A DNA stretch of 29,239 bases from UBA5499 sp002426275 (GTDB lineage: Bacteria; Bacillota; DTU084), in assembly GCA_937888735.1 (NCBI GenBank), contig CALASN010000048.1:1-29239 (forward strand), read 5' to 3'. A model generated the notes under the pieces. That model made no database searches and was not told the origin of the DNA. It was given only the letters and a program-made list of their open reading frames with translations. Positions 16,958-24,477 of this stretch are shown here, in pieces. A program made the translations under genes and the position numbers. The stretch's first letter is position 1. The number at the start of each line of letters is the position of its first letter.

Positions 16958-16960
16958 AAT

Positions 16961-17398
16961 TCACTCCCCGCTTTCCCGGATGGCGCTGCCGATGATGCCG
17001 TTGATGAAGCGCCGCGAATCGTCGTCGCCGTATCTTTTGGCCAGTTCCACGGCTTCATTGGCGACAATGCTGGCTGGGACTTCGCCTAAGAGCAGTTCGG
17101 TGAAAGCCAGACGCAGGATGGCTCTTTCCACAGAGCCCATGCGCTCCAGCGACCAATCGCGGGCCAGGCGGGCCAAATGCGCGTCCAGCTCTTCTCGCCT
17201 TTGAAGCGTCGTCTCCACCAACTGCCGGACGAAAGCGCAATCTCCTTCCCCCAAGGCGCCGCAAGCGCATTCCGGATCCATGCTCTCCGGCGAATTACGC
17301 GTCCAGGCCGCAGCCATGGCTTCCGCCGGATCGTTGGCTCCCTCCGTAATCTGATACAAAACCTGCAGCGCCACTTCCCTAGCCGCACGTCTACTCAA
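16961..17398 (-). CDS. nusB: Transcription antitermination factor NusB
   Basis: The 145-residue all-helical protein starts SRRAAREVALQVLYQ and carries the family C-terminal pattern ERAILRLAFTELL, IVANEAVELAKRYGDDDSRRFINGIIG. With NusE it binds boxA RNA and promotes antitermination of rRNA operons. The start is a TTG at 17398 with GGGGGA about 6 nt upstream. The region of about residues 30-55 is a little longer than usual and contains CAC. The stop is 3 nt from the start of the TsaD-like gene. Confidence 0.95.
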   Translation of the reverse strand: MSRRAAREVALQVLYQITEGANDPAEAMAAAWTRNSPESMDPECACGALGEGDCAFVRQLVETTLQRREELDAHLARLARDWSLERMGSVERAILRLAFTELLLGEVPASIVANEAVELAKRYGDDDSRRFINGIIGSAIRESGE

Positions 17399-17410
17399 AG
17401 CTGTTCCCCC

Positions 17411-17611
17411 TCAATTCCAGCCGCCGTTTCCGCCCCCGCCGTCTAGGCGCGAACCGACAAGATATCCTAAAACCAAACAGACGAGCAAAAAAATCGCCTT
17501 CCAAAAACCAAAACTGACGATGATCATCCCGATGATCAAGCCTAAAACCGCGCCTAAAATTTTACCCCAATTGCGAGACAATATCCCCATGATCTCAGCC
17601 CAAAAATCCAC
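17411..17611 (-). CDS. DUF2273 small membrane protein
   Basis: The 66-residue protein has two membrane segments (about residues 18-34 and 37-53) and a Gly-rich tail, as in DUF2273 proteins that accompany Asp23 and AmaP. It probably helps anchor Asp23-type proteins at the membrane; this is inferred from family context. The start is GTG at 17611 with GAGG about 9 nt upstream. It lies 12 nt before nusB. Confidence 0.87.
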   Translation of the reverse strand: MDFWAEIMGILSRNWGKILGAVLGLIIGMIIVSFGFWKAIFLLVCLVLGYLVGSRLDGGGGNGGWN

Positions 17612-17655
17612 CCTTTCTCACCTCACAAATTATACTGCATGTCCCCGGGGCCGCG

Positions 17656-18189
17656 TTATCTCACCCGAGCTTGCGCGCTGTGAGCTATATTGCGCACCAA
17701 AACGTTTACCTGCTTTGGACTGATTCCCACGATCTGCTGGAGGTAGGAGCTCACTTTCTCCTGAACCTGAGCGGTCAAATCTGGAAGAGGTTGATCCACT
17801 GCCACCAGCAATCTTAAGTTCACGGACAAGCCGAGCTTGTCCACGGAAAGGGCAGTGTTGATCTCCCTAACCCCGCCGATGGAAGAAGCGGCTTTCCTCA
17901 CCAGCGAATCGATGGCGCCCATCCCCACCCGGATTTGTCCCAAGGAGTTTTCGGTGATGATTCCTTTCGGCTGCCCTGAGCTGCTGAAAGAAAGAATCAA
18001 AAGCGCGGCGCCCAGCGTTGTCAGCAGAATAGCGCCGATGTAAAGATCTCCCGTTTGGGCCGCCTGATCCAGAGCCGCGAGGATCTGCCCGGGAGCAAAC
18101 CAAGCGGCAAGATAGCCCCACAGACCTACGGCAGCGACTATGACCACAGCAGCTGCCAGAAAGGTAGCTAACCGTTCAACTGTTCGCAT
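17656..18189 (-). CDS. amaP: Alkaline shock protein membrane anchor AmaP
   Basis: The 177-residue protein has two N-terminal membrane helices (about residues 8-30 and 48-68) followed by an Asp23-like cytoplasmic domain (GQIRVGMGAIDSLVRKAASSI...). This is the AmaP layout: it tethers Asp23 to the membrane in the cell-envelope stress response. The ATG at 18189 has GGGGGAG about 5 nt upstream. It follows asp23 by 11 nt. The downstream gap of 44 nt has no clear terminator. Confidence 0.9.
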   Translation of the reverse strand: MRTVERLATFLAAAVVIVAAVGLWGYLAAWFAPGQILAALDQAAQTGDLYIGAILLTTLGAALLILSFSSSGQPKGIITENSLGQIRVGMGAIDSLVRKAASSIGGVREINTALSVDKLGLSVNLRLLVAVDQPLPDLTAQVQEKVSSYLQQIVGISPKQVNVLVRNIAHSAQARVR

Positions 18190-18200
18190 CTTTTCTCCCC

Positions 18201-18587
18201 CTATCGCACCCGGGACTCATCTTCCTCTTCCTCCGGAAACTTGATTCCCTGCACGTGTACATTCACTTCCACAACTGTGAGGCCCGTCATGCTCTCCACA
18301 GCCCGCTTCACGTTCTCTTGCATCTGCAGCGAGACGTCGGGGATCCTCACTCCGTAATCCATGATCACAAACAAATCAATGGCGGCTTCTTTTTCCCCTA
18401 CTTCCACTTTCACGCCCTTAGCCAGATTCTTCATGCCTAAGACCTCTGTGATCCCGCCGGTGATGCCGCCGCTCATGCCGTAGACGCCGCTGATCTCAGT
18501 TGCGGCTAGTCCTGCGATGATGCCCACAACTTCGTTGGCAATCTTTATTGTTCCCCACTGGCTGCGTTCTTCGTTGATCTCTCCCAT
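18201..18587 (-). CDS. Asp23/Gls24 family envelope stress protein
   Basis: The 128-residue protein carries the Asp23 core: IKIANEVVGIIAGLAATEISGVYGMSGG, then VEVGEKEAAIDLFVIMDYGVRIPDV and VNVHVQGI. Members form cytoplasmic assemblies at the membrane with AmaP. Position between accC and amaP is conserved in Clostridia-like genomes. The ATG at 18587 is preceded by GGAGGTGGC. The acidic C-terminus is typical. Confidence 0.95.
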   Translation of the reverse strand: MGEINEERSQWGTIKIANEVVGIIAGLAATEISGVYGMSGGITGGITEVLGMKNLAKGVKVEVGEKEAAIDLFVIMDYGVRIPDVSLQMQENVKRAVESMTGLTVVEVNVHVQGIKFPEEEEDESRVR

Positions 18588-18602
18588 GTTGCCACCTCCG
18601 TT

Positions 18603-19964
18603 TTATTCTTCAGCGAGAACCCTCCGCTGAATGAAGTTGGTATAAACTTCTCCTTTACGGAAAAAAGCGTTGTCCAGCACCTTGCGGTGAAACGGAATTG
18701 TGGTTTTAACTCCCTCCAATTGAAATTCGTCTAAAGCCCGTTTCATCCTGGCTATTGCTTCGGTGCGGTTTGCTCCCCAGGCGATGACTTTTGCCACCAT
18801 GGAGTCATAATAAGGCGGAATCACGTAGCCCGGGTAGAGCGCGGTCTCCACCCTGATGCCCGGACCTGTGGGCGGCTGAAAATATGTAACCTGCCCCGGC
18901 TGCGGCAGAAAATCGCGCTCCGGATCTTCCGCCGTGATCCTGCACTCAATCGCATGGCCGCGAATTTGAATGTCTTCTTGACCATAGCCCAATTCTTCGC
19001 CTTGGGCGATGCGGATCTGCTCCTTCACAAGGTCGATGCCGGTGATAAGCTCGCTCACCGGATGTTCCACTTGAATGCGGGTATTCATCTCGATGAAGTA
19101 ATAATTCCCGAACCTGTCCAGGAGAAATTCCATGGTGCCCGCGCTGCTGTAGCCGGCAGCCTGGGCGCCTCTTACCGCAATGGAACCCATTTCCCGGCGC
19201 AGAGACTCCGAAACTGCGGGAGAAGGCGCTTCTTCCAGCATTTTCTGGTGGCGCCTCTGAATGGAACAATCCCGCTCCCCCACGTAGACCGCTTGGCCGT
19301 GCTCATCGCATAGAAGTTGAAATTCAATGTGGCGCGGTTCCTCAATGAATTTCTCCAAATACACCTCCGCATTGCCGAAAGCGGCCTCGGCCTCGCTGCG
19401 GGCGGTACGAATGGCTTTCACCAAATCATCGGAGTGATGGGCCACGCGCATGCCGCGGCCCCCGCCGCCGGCGGAAGCCTTCACCAAAACCGGAAAGCCG
19501 ATGGCAACCGCCACTTCCAAAGCTTCTGCTTCGCTGGTGATGGGGCCGGAACTTCCCGGCACCACGGGCACGCCGGCCTGCTCCATCATCCGGCGGGCCG
19601 CTGCCTTATCTCCCATTTTTTCTATGGCCTGGGCGGCAGGCCCGATAAACTTAAAACCATGGCTGGCACAAATATCGGCAAAGCTGGCGTTTTCAGCTAA
19701 AAAACCGTAACCTGGATGGATGGCGTCCGCGCCGGTGATCATGGCGGCGCTGATGATGTTGGGGATATTCAGATAGCTTGCGCTGGAAAGACTGGGTCCC
19801 ACGCAAATGGCCTCGTCAGCCAGTCTGGTATGGTACGCGTCCCTGTCCGCTTCCGAATAAATGGCCACTGTGGCAATGTTCAGTTCCTTACAGGCGCGAA
19901 TGATTCTCACCGCGATCTCACCGCGGTTGGCGATGAGGATCTTCTTAAATGTTCCCATTCCCAT
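18603..19964 (-). CDS. accC: Biotin carboxylase subunit of acetyl-CoA carboxylase AccC
   Basis: This 453-residue ATP-grasp enzyme carboxylates biotin on AccB, the first half-reaction of malonyl-CoA synthesis. Motifs are KILIANRGEIAVRII at the N-terminus, HPGYGFLAENA, the Gly-rich ATP loop KASAGGGGRGM, and the catalytic EMNTRIQVEHPVSE. The ATG at 19964 overlaps the accB stop (TAATG), with a second ATG two codons later. The carboxyltransferase subunits (accA/accD) are not in the window. Confidence 0.98.
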   Translation of the reverse strand: MGMGTFKKILIANRGEIAVRIIRACKELNIATVAIYSEADRDAYHTRLADEAICVGPSLSSASYLNIPNIISAAMITGADAIHPGYGFLAENASFADICASHGFKFIGPAAQAIEKMGDKAAARRMMEQAGVPVVPGSSGPITSEAEALEVAVAIGFPVLVKASAGGGGRGMRVAHHSDDLVKAIRTARSEAEAAFGNAEVYLEKFIEEPRHIEFQLLCDEHGQAVYVGERDCSIQRRHQKMLEEAPSPAVSESLRREMGSIAVRGAQAAGYSSAGTMEFLLDRFGNYYFIEMNTRIQVEHPVSELITGIDLVKEQIRIAQGEELGYGQEDIQIRGHAIECRITAEDPERDFLPQPGQVTYFQPPTGPGIRVETALYPGYVIPPYYDSMVAKVIAWGANRTEAIARMKRALDEFQLEGVKTTIPFHRKVLDNAFFRKGEVYTNFIQRRVLAEE

Positions 19965-20455
19965 TAATGCTCCAGGACGAACAAAGGCTGGCCATATTCA
20001 ACGGCCTGACCGTTCTCCGCCAAGATTCGCACCACGCGTCCCCGGACCTCCGACTCGATCTCGTTCATCAGTTTCATTGCTTCAATGATGCAGACTGTGG
20101 TTCCAACTTCCACCATGGAGCCAAGATCGATGAACGGCTCGGCGTCGGGACTGGCCGCGCGATAAAACGTGCCCACCATGGGGGCAACGATAACCTCTTG
20201 TCCCGGGCCCACCATCAGCGCTTCGGCAGCGTGGCCTTCGGCTTGAGGAGCTGCCGCTACCTGCGTTGCCGGCGGATTGGGCGCCGAGACTATGGGCTGA
20301 GGCAACGCCACCACCGTGGCAGGCTGGGACTCCGACTGCTGGCTGGTCTTGCTTAAGCAAAGCTTCAGCTGCTGACTTTCCAGCTTAATTTCAGTGACCT
20401 GACTTTTACCTACAAGTTTGATTAGTTCCTTAAGTTGTTCGAAATCCAGATCCAC
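19964..20455 (-). CDS. accB: Biotin carboxyl carrier protein AccB
   Basis: The 163-residue protein has a short N-terminal helix, a Pro/Ala-rich linker (about 45-75) and a biotinyl domain with the attachment site EAMKLMNEI (biotinyl-Lys about residue 128). It shuttles carboxybiotin between AccC and the carboxyltransferase. The start is GTG at 20455 with GGGAGG 7 nt upstream. It heads accB-accC behind its own promoter, directly after spoIIIAH. Confidence 0.96.
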   Translation of the reverse strand: MDLDFEQLKELIKLVGKSQVTEIKLESQQLKLCLSKTSQQSESQPATVVALPQPIVSAPNPPATQVAAAPQAEGHAAEALMVGPGQEVIVAPMVGTFYRAASPDAEPFIDLGSMVEVGTTVCIIEAMKLMNEIESEVRGRVVRILAENGQAVEYGQPLFVLEH

Positions 20456-20495
20456 AAAGTTACCTCCCTCAGGGGACTTTCGTCTCTCGATTGTT

Positions 20496-20524
20496 ATTAT
20501 AACAGCCAGATTTTACCTCTGCAA
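20496..20524 (-). promoter_or_regulatory. Sigma-A type promoter of accB-accC
   Basis: On the minus strand TTGCAG (20519-20524) is followed after 17 nt by TATAAT (20496-20501). The start would be near 20489, giving a leader of about 33 nt. This lets vegetative genes be expressed independently of the upstream sporulation operon. Confidence 0.75.
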
Positions 20525-20557
20525 GGGATACCTGCAATCTTTTATGTATTCTACGTC

Positions 20558-21061
20558 TCACTGGCTTTTTCCTTTATTTGGCAGCTGAGAACCCTCGCTA
20601 ATCGTGATTTTTTCCAAGGGGAAACCGGTCTTTCTAGCCACCACGTCGCCGATCCTGGCCACCTCCGTCTGGGTGAGCACAGCTGCCACCACCGCAGCCG
20701 CCTCTTCGCTGCCGATCAGCACCACGGCTTCGGGAAAGCCCATGGCTTTCAGAACTCCCTCTAGTTCCCCTTCCAGCCGCTTTTGCTCGGCCAGTTTCGC
20801 CACCTCTTCCGTCTTGCCAGCCTCCTTCAGCAGTTCGATCTGTTCATCGCGCCTGCGCTCCCGCTGAATTCTCAAGCTGGCGAAGGGATTGGCGGCCTGC
20901 TCCGCCTTCTTGACCGTTGCTTTGACGGCCGCTTTGGGCGTCCGCTCCCCAGTAGTATGCGGCTCTCTGAGCATAGCTAAACCTACAATGGCAAAAACCG
21001 CAATCCAGACCAGCACCACAGCCCCCAAATAGGGATTCTTTCGCCACCACACGATCTTCAT
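20558..21061 (-). CDS. spoIIIAH: Stage III sporulation protein SpoIIIAH
   Basis: The 167-residue protein has one N-terminal membrane helix (about residues 12-30) and an extracytoplasmic YscJ/FliF-like ring-building domain (EVLKAMGFPEAVVLI...). It spans the intermembrane space and binds forespore SpoIIQ to form the feeding-tube channel. The ATG at 21061 directly follows the spoIIIAG stop, with GGAGGG 7 nt upstream. A Lys/Glu-rich helical stretch lies before the ring domain. It is the last gene of spoIIIA. Confidence 0.93.
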   Translation of the reverse strand: MKIVWWRKNPYLGAVVLVWIAVFAIVGLAMLREPHTTGERTPKAAVKATVKKAEQAANPFASLRIQRERRRDEQIELLKEAGKTEEVAKLAEQKRLEGELEGVLKAMGFPEAVVLIGSEEAAAVVAAVLTQTEVARIGDVVARKTGFPLEKITISEGSQLPNKGKSQ

Positions 21062-21658
21062 TTATTTTCCCTCCATCACCATTATGCGATTGGAACCCAC
21101 ACCCAGAAAAATTGCCGCCGCCTGAATCAATTTCTCGGCCACAGCCGGATCTCCCGCGCCTTCAGCCACCACCAGCGCTCCTTTTACAGCCGGAAATATT
21201 TCACGCTCCAGCACCGCTTCCTCCCGGAGGCCGTCGCGTTTGGCCAAGAGCTTCTGCGTCTCCGTTACGGATTCTTCCACGGTGCGCTTGCCGTCGTCCT
21301 GCTTTGTAACTTTAAGGGTTTCCTTGTTATTTTCCGCATACTCCCGCTTGACGCCGCCTTCCAAAGTGATGGCCGCTTTCACCTCTCCTGCCCCTGCGAT
21401 GGCGGAGAGGATTTCGGCCAATTCCCGCTCTAACCGCTCAGAGTCCTGAGCGTCCGGCGCCACTGCCTGGACTTCCGTTCGCGGCTTTGCCTCCTTTGGG
21501 GCAGAGGATGGCTTAGAGAAGCCGAAAGTGAGCAAGACAAGCAAACCCACCAAACCTATAACCAGGCAATTAGTCAGGAGCTTCTTCTCGCCTTCTCCCA
21601 AAGGCTGCCCTCCTCCTTGCCCCAGAAGGCGGCCAAGCAACTGGCTGAATTTATTCAT
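21062..21658 (-). CDS. spoIIIAG: Stage III sporulation protein SpoIIIAG
   Basis: The 198-residue protein has one membrane helix (about residues 29-46) and an extracytoplasmic domain of the ring-forming SpoIIIAG family (ERELAEILSAIAGAGEVKAAITLE ... GALVVAEGAGDPAVAEKLIQAAAIFLGVGSNRIMVM). It builds the large ring of the mother-cell side of the SpoIIIA-SpoIIQ complex. The ATG at 21658 overlaps the spoIIIAF stop (ATGA), implying coupled translation. Confidence 0.93.
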   Translation of the reverse strand: MNKFSQLLGRLLGQGGGQPLGEGEKKLLTNCLVIGLVGLLVLLTFGFSKPSSAPKEAKPRTEVQAVAPDAQDSERLERELAEILSAIAGAGEVKAAITLEGGVKREYAENNKETLKVTKQDDGKRTVEESVTETQKLLAKRDGLREEAVLEREIFPAVKGALVVAEGAGDPAVAEKLIQAAAIFLGVGSNRIMVMEGK

Positions 21659-22116
21659 TCCCTTCCCTCCAAAACGACGCTCACATCAGCAGGCTCCAGA
21701 TCAAGATGCTTGGCGATTGCCGCCGCAAGCTCTTTAGTCTGCCCTGGGCCGCCTTCCAGCTCCACCTCAACCTGCTCCAGCGTTCCCGCCTGCTCCCAGT
21801 GCGCTTTAGCCTCCGTGCAAACGTAGCCCCGTTTCTGCAGAAGTTCGGTTATCTCCTGCCGCAGCCGCAGATCGAACGCCCGCAGCAAGAGGTCTTCCCG
21901 CTCTTCGCTCCTTCTTGCTCCAGCCGCGGCAGGAAGGAGCGAGGGCTGCTCCAGCCGGAAAGACAAAAGAGGACTGGCCATGGTGAACACCAACACCAGT
22001 CCCAAAATCATCCTGCTGAAACTTCTAATCTTTCCTTCCGGCAACAGGAACTCCAAGGCGCCAGCCACAATTGTCACGCCTAACAGCCGCCGCACCCACT
22101 CGGACACGTTTTCCAC
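21655..22116 (-). CDS. spoIIIAF: Stage III sporulation protein SpoIIIAF
   Basis: The protein has up to 153 residues, two N-terminal membrane segments (about 10-27 and 33-52) and a soluble C-terminal domain with a ferredoxin-like ring-building pattern (VEVELEG...LAAAIAKHLDL...VSVVLEG). Two GTG starts are possible. The one at 22116 matches the expected family N-terminus; the one at 22104 has better-placed AGAGG about 8 nt upstream. The stop overlaps the spoIIIAG start. Confidence 0.9.
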   Translation of the reverse strand: MENVSEWVRRLLGVTIVAGALEFLLPEGKIRSFSRMILGLVLVFTMASPLLSFRLEQPSLLPAAAGARRSEEREDLLLRAFDLRLRQEITELLQKRGYVCTEAKAHWEQAGTLEQVEVELEGGPGQTKELAAAIAKHLDLEPADVSVVLEGRE

Positions 22117-22119
22117 CTC

Positions 22120-23238
22120 TCAAGACCAAGGATTAACTGTCTTCACCAGCACAGCGATGCCCACGAAAAACATGATGCCGACGCTGAGCACGCACAGCGA
22201 CAGCAAAAGCAAACCGTCCGCCATCCAGCTCAAGCCGTCCGTGAGCCGCTTATCCGCCACCGGCTGCATAAAAGCGCCGGCAAAGCGGTAAATCAAAACT
22301 AAGGCCAAAGCTTTCACGATCGGCACAAAGCAATAGACGGCAACGCCCAACAAACTCAAGACGCCGGCCGCTCCCCGGATGGTGGCCGAACAAGAGGCAA
22401 CCACGTCTATGGCATCGGTGAGCATCTTGCCTAGGATGGGAATCAGGCTGCCCACCATGAATTTAGTGCTTCTGATGGTCACCGTATCTCCCAGCGGGGC
22501 CGCGATGCCCTTCACAGCCATTAGGCCCATAAAGACTGTGAAAGCCAAACCTAAGATCACAGACGCGATCTGAAACAGCAGCTTGGAAAGCTTGGCCAAA
22601 GATAATCCCTCTGTGAAATTTCCCATGGCTCCCAGACAGATGCCGGCCAGGATCAGAGGGGACACCGCGTATTTAATGAGATTGATGAGGCCGGTGACTC
22701 CGGCGATGACCGCGGGTTCCAAAATGGCGGCGCTGCTGACCGCGCCGCCCGCCACCAGGAGACCCGCTAAAATCGGCACCACGGCGTTGAGCAGATTTCC
22801 CATCTGGCTGATGGCATTGTCATTGGCGCGCACCGCCACAAGCAGGCTCTTGAAGGCCAAAGCCAGCAGGCAGTAATAGCAGACTGTGAAGGCCAGATCC
22901 AGCGCATCCTGTTTTTGAAAACCCGTTTTCAGTTGACAAAGCAACGCGCATAAAACTCCCAAGGCCAACAGCTGGCCCAACAGGCCGGCATTCGCTAAGA
23001 TTTCCTTCCAGAGAAAACGCCAAAGCTGCCGCAGGAGATCTACCAGATTGAAATCGTAAACCCCGTCTCGCCTGCTGACCAAATCTCCCAACTCGAATTC
23101 AGGCATGTTCGCTTCCAGCCCCTGAGCCAATTCTCTTTCGATGGCTGCCAAATCGGAACCGGCGAGGCCTTGCAAAACTTCGGCTTCAGCCGCGTCTCGC
23201 CAGCTTTCCGCGGCTGCTGTGCCGCCCACGAGCAACAT
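22120..23238 (-). CDS. spoIIIAE: Stage III sporulation protein SpoIIIAE
   Basis: The roughly 372-residue polytopic protein is the largest membrane component of the SpoIIIA complex. It has a short hydrophobic N-terminus ending in GGTAAA, a soluble segment, and then about eight membrane helices. The ATG at 23238 shares its A with the spoIIIAD stop (TGATG), pointing to translational coupling; no good Shine-Dalgarno precedes it. The frame is open far upstream to 23850, but that part is antisense-like shadow over spoIIIAC and AD. The usual length is about 390-400, so a slightly earlier non-canonical start is possible. Confidence 0.92.
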   Translation of the reverse strand: MLLVGGTAAAESWRDAAEAEVLQGLAGSDLAAIERELAQGLEANMPEFELGDLVSRRDGVYDFNLVDLLRQLWRFLWKEILANAGLLGQLLALGVLCALLCQLKTGFQKQDALDLAFTVCYYCLLALAFKSLLVAVRANDNAISQMGNLLNAVVPILAGLLVAGGAVSSAAILEPAVIAGVTGLINLIKYAVSPLILAGICLGAMGNFTEGLSLAKLSKLLFQIASVILGLAFTVFMGLMAVKGIAAPLGDTVTIRSTKFMVGSLIPILGKMLTDAIDVVASCSATIRGAAGVLSLLGVAVYCFVPIVKALALVLIYRFAGAFMQPVADKRLTDGLSWMADGLLLLSLCVLSVGIMFFVGIAVLVKTVNPWS

Positions 23239-23624
23239 CAGGGCAATAATTGTTCCACTAACCCAAGAATGCCTCCCAGCACAGGCAGGGCCAGCACCAT
23301 GATCAGCACTTTGGTGGCAAACTCGATCTTCTCCGCCAGCGCCCCCTCTCCCATGTCTCGGCAGGTTTGGGCGCCGAAACTGCCCAAATAAGCGATGCCT
23401 GTGGTCTTCAGCACCAGCGCCAGGTAAATCGGATCCAAACCGGCGCGGTTTGAAAGCTGGCCGAGAAAGCCCAAGGCGGTTCCCAATTCCGGCAGCAATT
23501 TCAAAAAAATCAAAATTCCGCAAGTCAGACCCAGAGGAATCCCCAATTCCGGTTTGGTTTGTTTTAAGACGACAGCCAAAAAGGCCCCCACCAACCCCAA
23601 GGCCACGATTTGGACGATGGACAC
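23238..23624 (-). CDS. spoIIIAD: Stage III sporulation protein SpoIIIAD
   Basis: The 128-residue membrane protein has three or four helices and the family pattern VVLKQTKPELGIPLGL and AYLGSFGAQTCRDMGEGALAEKIEFA. SpoIIIAC and SpoIIIAD resemble each other and contribute to the inner part of the channel. The start is GTG at 23624 with GGGGGAGG 4 nt upstream. The stop is coupled to the spoIIIAE start. Confidence 0.93.
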   Translation of the reverse strand: MSIVQIVALGLVGAFLAVVLKQTKPELGIPLGLTCGILIFLKLLPELGTALGFLGQLSNRAGLDPIYLALVLKTTGIAYLGSFGAQTCRDMGEGALAEKIEFATKVLIMVLALPVLGGILGLVEQLLP

Positions 23625-23636
23625 CGCGCCTCCCCC

Positions 23637-23831
23637 CTACAGGCCAAACACGGAACGAACGCTGGTGAACAGCTGACTTACCAGCTGGAGAATTAACATC
23701 AGTACCACCACCACGCCGGCCAGCGTCAGCATCTGAGCTTGTTCCTCCTTGCCGGCCTGCTTGAGGACCATGCTCAGGATGGAAATGATGAGCCCAATCC
23801 CGGCAATGCGAAAGATCATCTCGATATCCAT
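23637..23831 (-). CDS. spoIIIAC: Stage III sporulation protein SpoIIIAC
   Basis: The 64-residue protein has two membrane helices and the family core IFRIAGIGLIISILSMVLKQAGKEEQAQML. The ATG at 23831 is preferred over a GTG three codons earlier because it gives the standard N-terminus, with AAGGGG about 8 nt upstream. It sits between spoIIIAB and spoIIIAD with gaps of 12 nt on each side. Confidence 0.93.
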   Translation of the reverse strand: MDIEMIFRIAGIGLIISILSMVLKQAGKEEQAQMLTLAGVVVVLMLILQLVSQLFTSVRSVFGL

Positions 23832-23843
23832 CAGCGTCACCCC

Positions 23844-24368
23844 TTACCAAAATAAAATCACCACCGCAAGCGCCACTGCAGGCCAGGCAAAGCCAATCAA
23901 TTTTCCCTCCCGCACTGCGGCCTCTCCCGCCTTCTGTCTCTGCTCTTCCAGCTGCAAGCCCACGCCCTCCAGCCTCTTAAGCTGATCCGCCAGCTCGCTT
24001 GCTCCCAAGTACGCGCCTAAGGAGTTTAATAAGGCTAAGTCCTCGGCCAAGAGGCACAAGCGCGGCCCTACCTTCTCCAATGCTTCCTCCCACGCCATTT
24101 GCGCCGTGATTCCAGTGCCCGCTTCCAAGCCGGCGGCGGTTTCCTGAAACAATTCTCCAGCCGGAGCCGGCAGCTTTGCCGCAAGCTTGCCCAACAGCTG
24201 GGGCAGGGGCGAGAGCAGACAATTCATTTCCGTAGCTAAAGCGCCCATGGCCCAGCTCAGCTGTCCCAATTGTTCCGCTCTGCGCCGCCAAGCCCCCGTG
24301 GCCACTCTCCCGGCCAGAAAACCCGCGGCCAAGACCAAAACCGCTCCCGCGATCTTGATGTAAATCAT
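23844..24368 (-). CDS. spoIIIAB: Stage III sporulation protein SpoIIIAB
   Basis: The roughly 174-residue protein has a hydrophobic helix at each end and a helical middle (LSWAMGALATEMNCLLSPLPQLL ... ELADQLKRLEGVGLQLEEQRQKA), resembling type II secretion GspF-like proteins as the family does. The ATG at 24368 matches the usual short N-terminus; a GTG at 24380 is in frame. It is separated from spoIIIAA by 109 nt holding a terminator and a SigE-like promoter, which is unusual because the two genes are normally adjacent. Confidence 0.92.
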   Translation of the reverse strand: MIYIKIAGAVLVLAAGFLAGRVATGAWRRRAEQLGQLSWAMGALATEMNCLLSPLPQLLGKLAAKLPAPAGELFQETAAGLEAGTGITAQMAWEEALEKVGPRLCLLAEDLALLNSLGAYLGASELADQLKRLEGVGLQLEEQRQKAGEAAVREGKLIGFAWPAVALAVVILFW

Positions 24369-24406
24369 CTCTCCGACCACCCCTAACTAGTCCACCTTTC
24401 GATCTA

Positions 24407-24434
24407 TATTTATGCCAATTGGGACAAAATATGC
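24407..24434 (-). promoter_or_regulatory. SigE-like promoter before spoIIIAB
   Basis: On the minus strand GCATATT (24428-24434) fits the SigE -35 pattern KMATATT. It is followed after 13 nt by CATAAATA (24407-24414), close to the -10 pattern CATACA-T. It lies just after the terminator behind spoIIIAA. By pattern it would restart mother-cell transcription for spoIIIAB-AH. Confidence 0.55.
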
Positions 24435-24435
24435 C

Positions 24436-24464
24436 AAAAGAAAAAGCGAGGCTTAAACCTCGCT
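24436..24464 (-). terminator. Terminator inside the spoIIIA operon, after spoIIIAA
   Basis: On the minus strand AGCGAGG pairs with CCTCGCT around a short loop and is followed by TTTTTCTTTT. It begins 14 nt after the spoIIIAA stop. Read-through of such a hairpin would be partial at best, so it should lower spoIIIAB-AH expression from the upstream promoter. Confidence 0.8.
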
Positions 24465-24477
24465 CTCTTCTGAATTG

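Noticed and set aside
17630..17660. TATAAT-like sequence before the DUF2273 gene on the minus strand
   Set aside because: No -35 element at 16-18 nt spacing; probably chance.
23239..23850. N-terminal extension of the SpoIIIAE frame
   Set aside because: It overlaps spoIIIAC and spoIIIAD completely and reads as low-quality Arg/Gly/His-rich sequence. The coupled ATG at 23238 is the sensible start.
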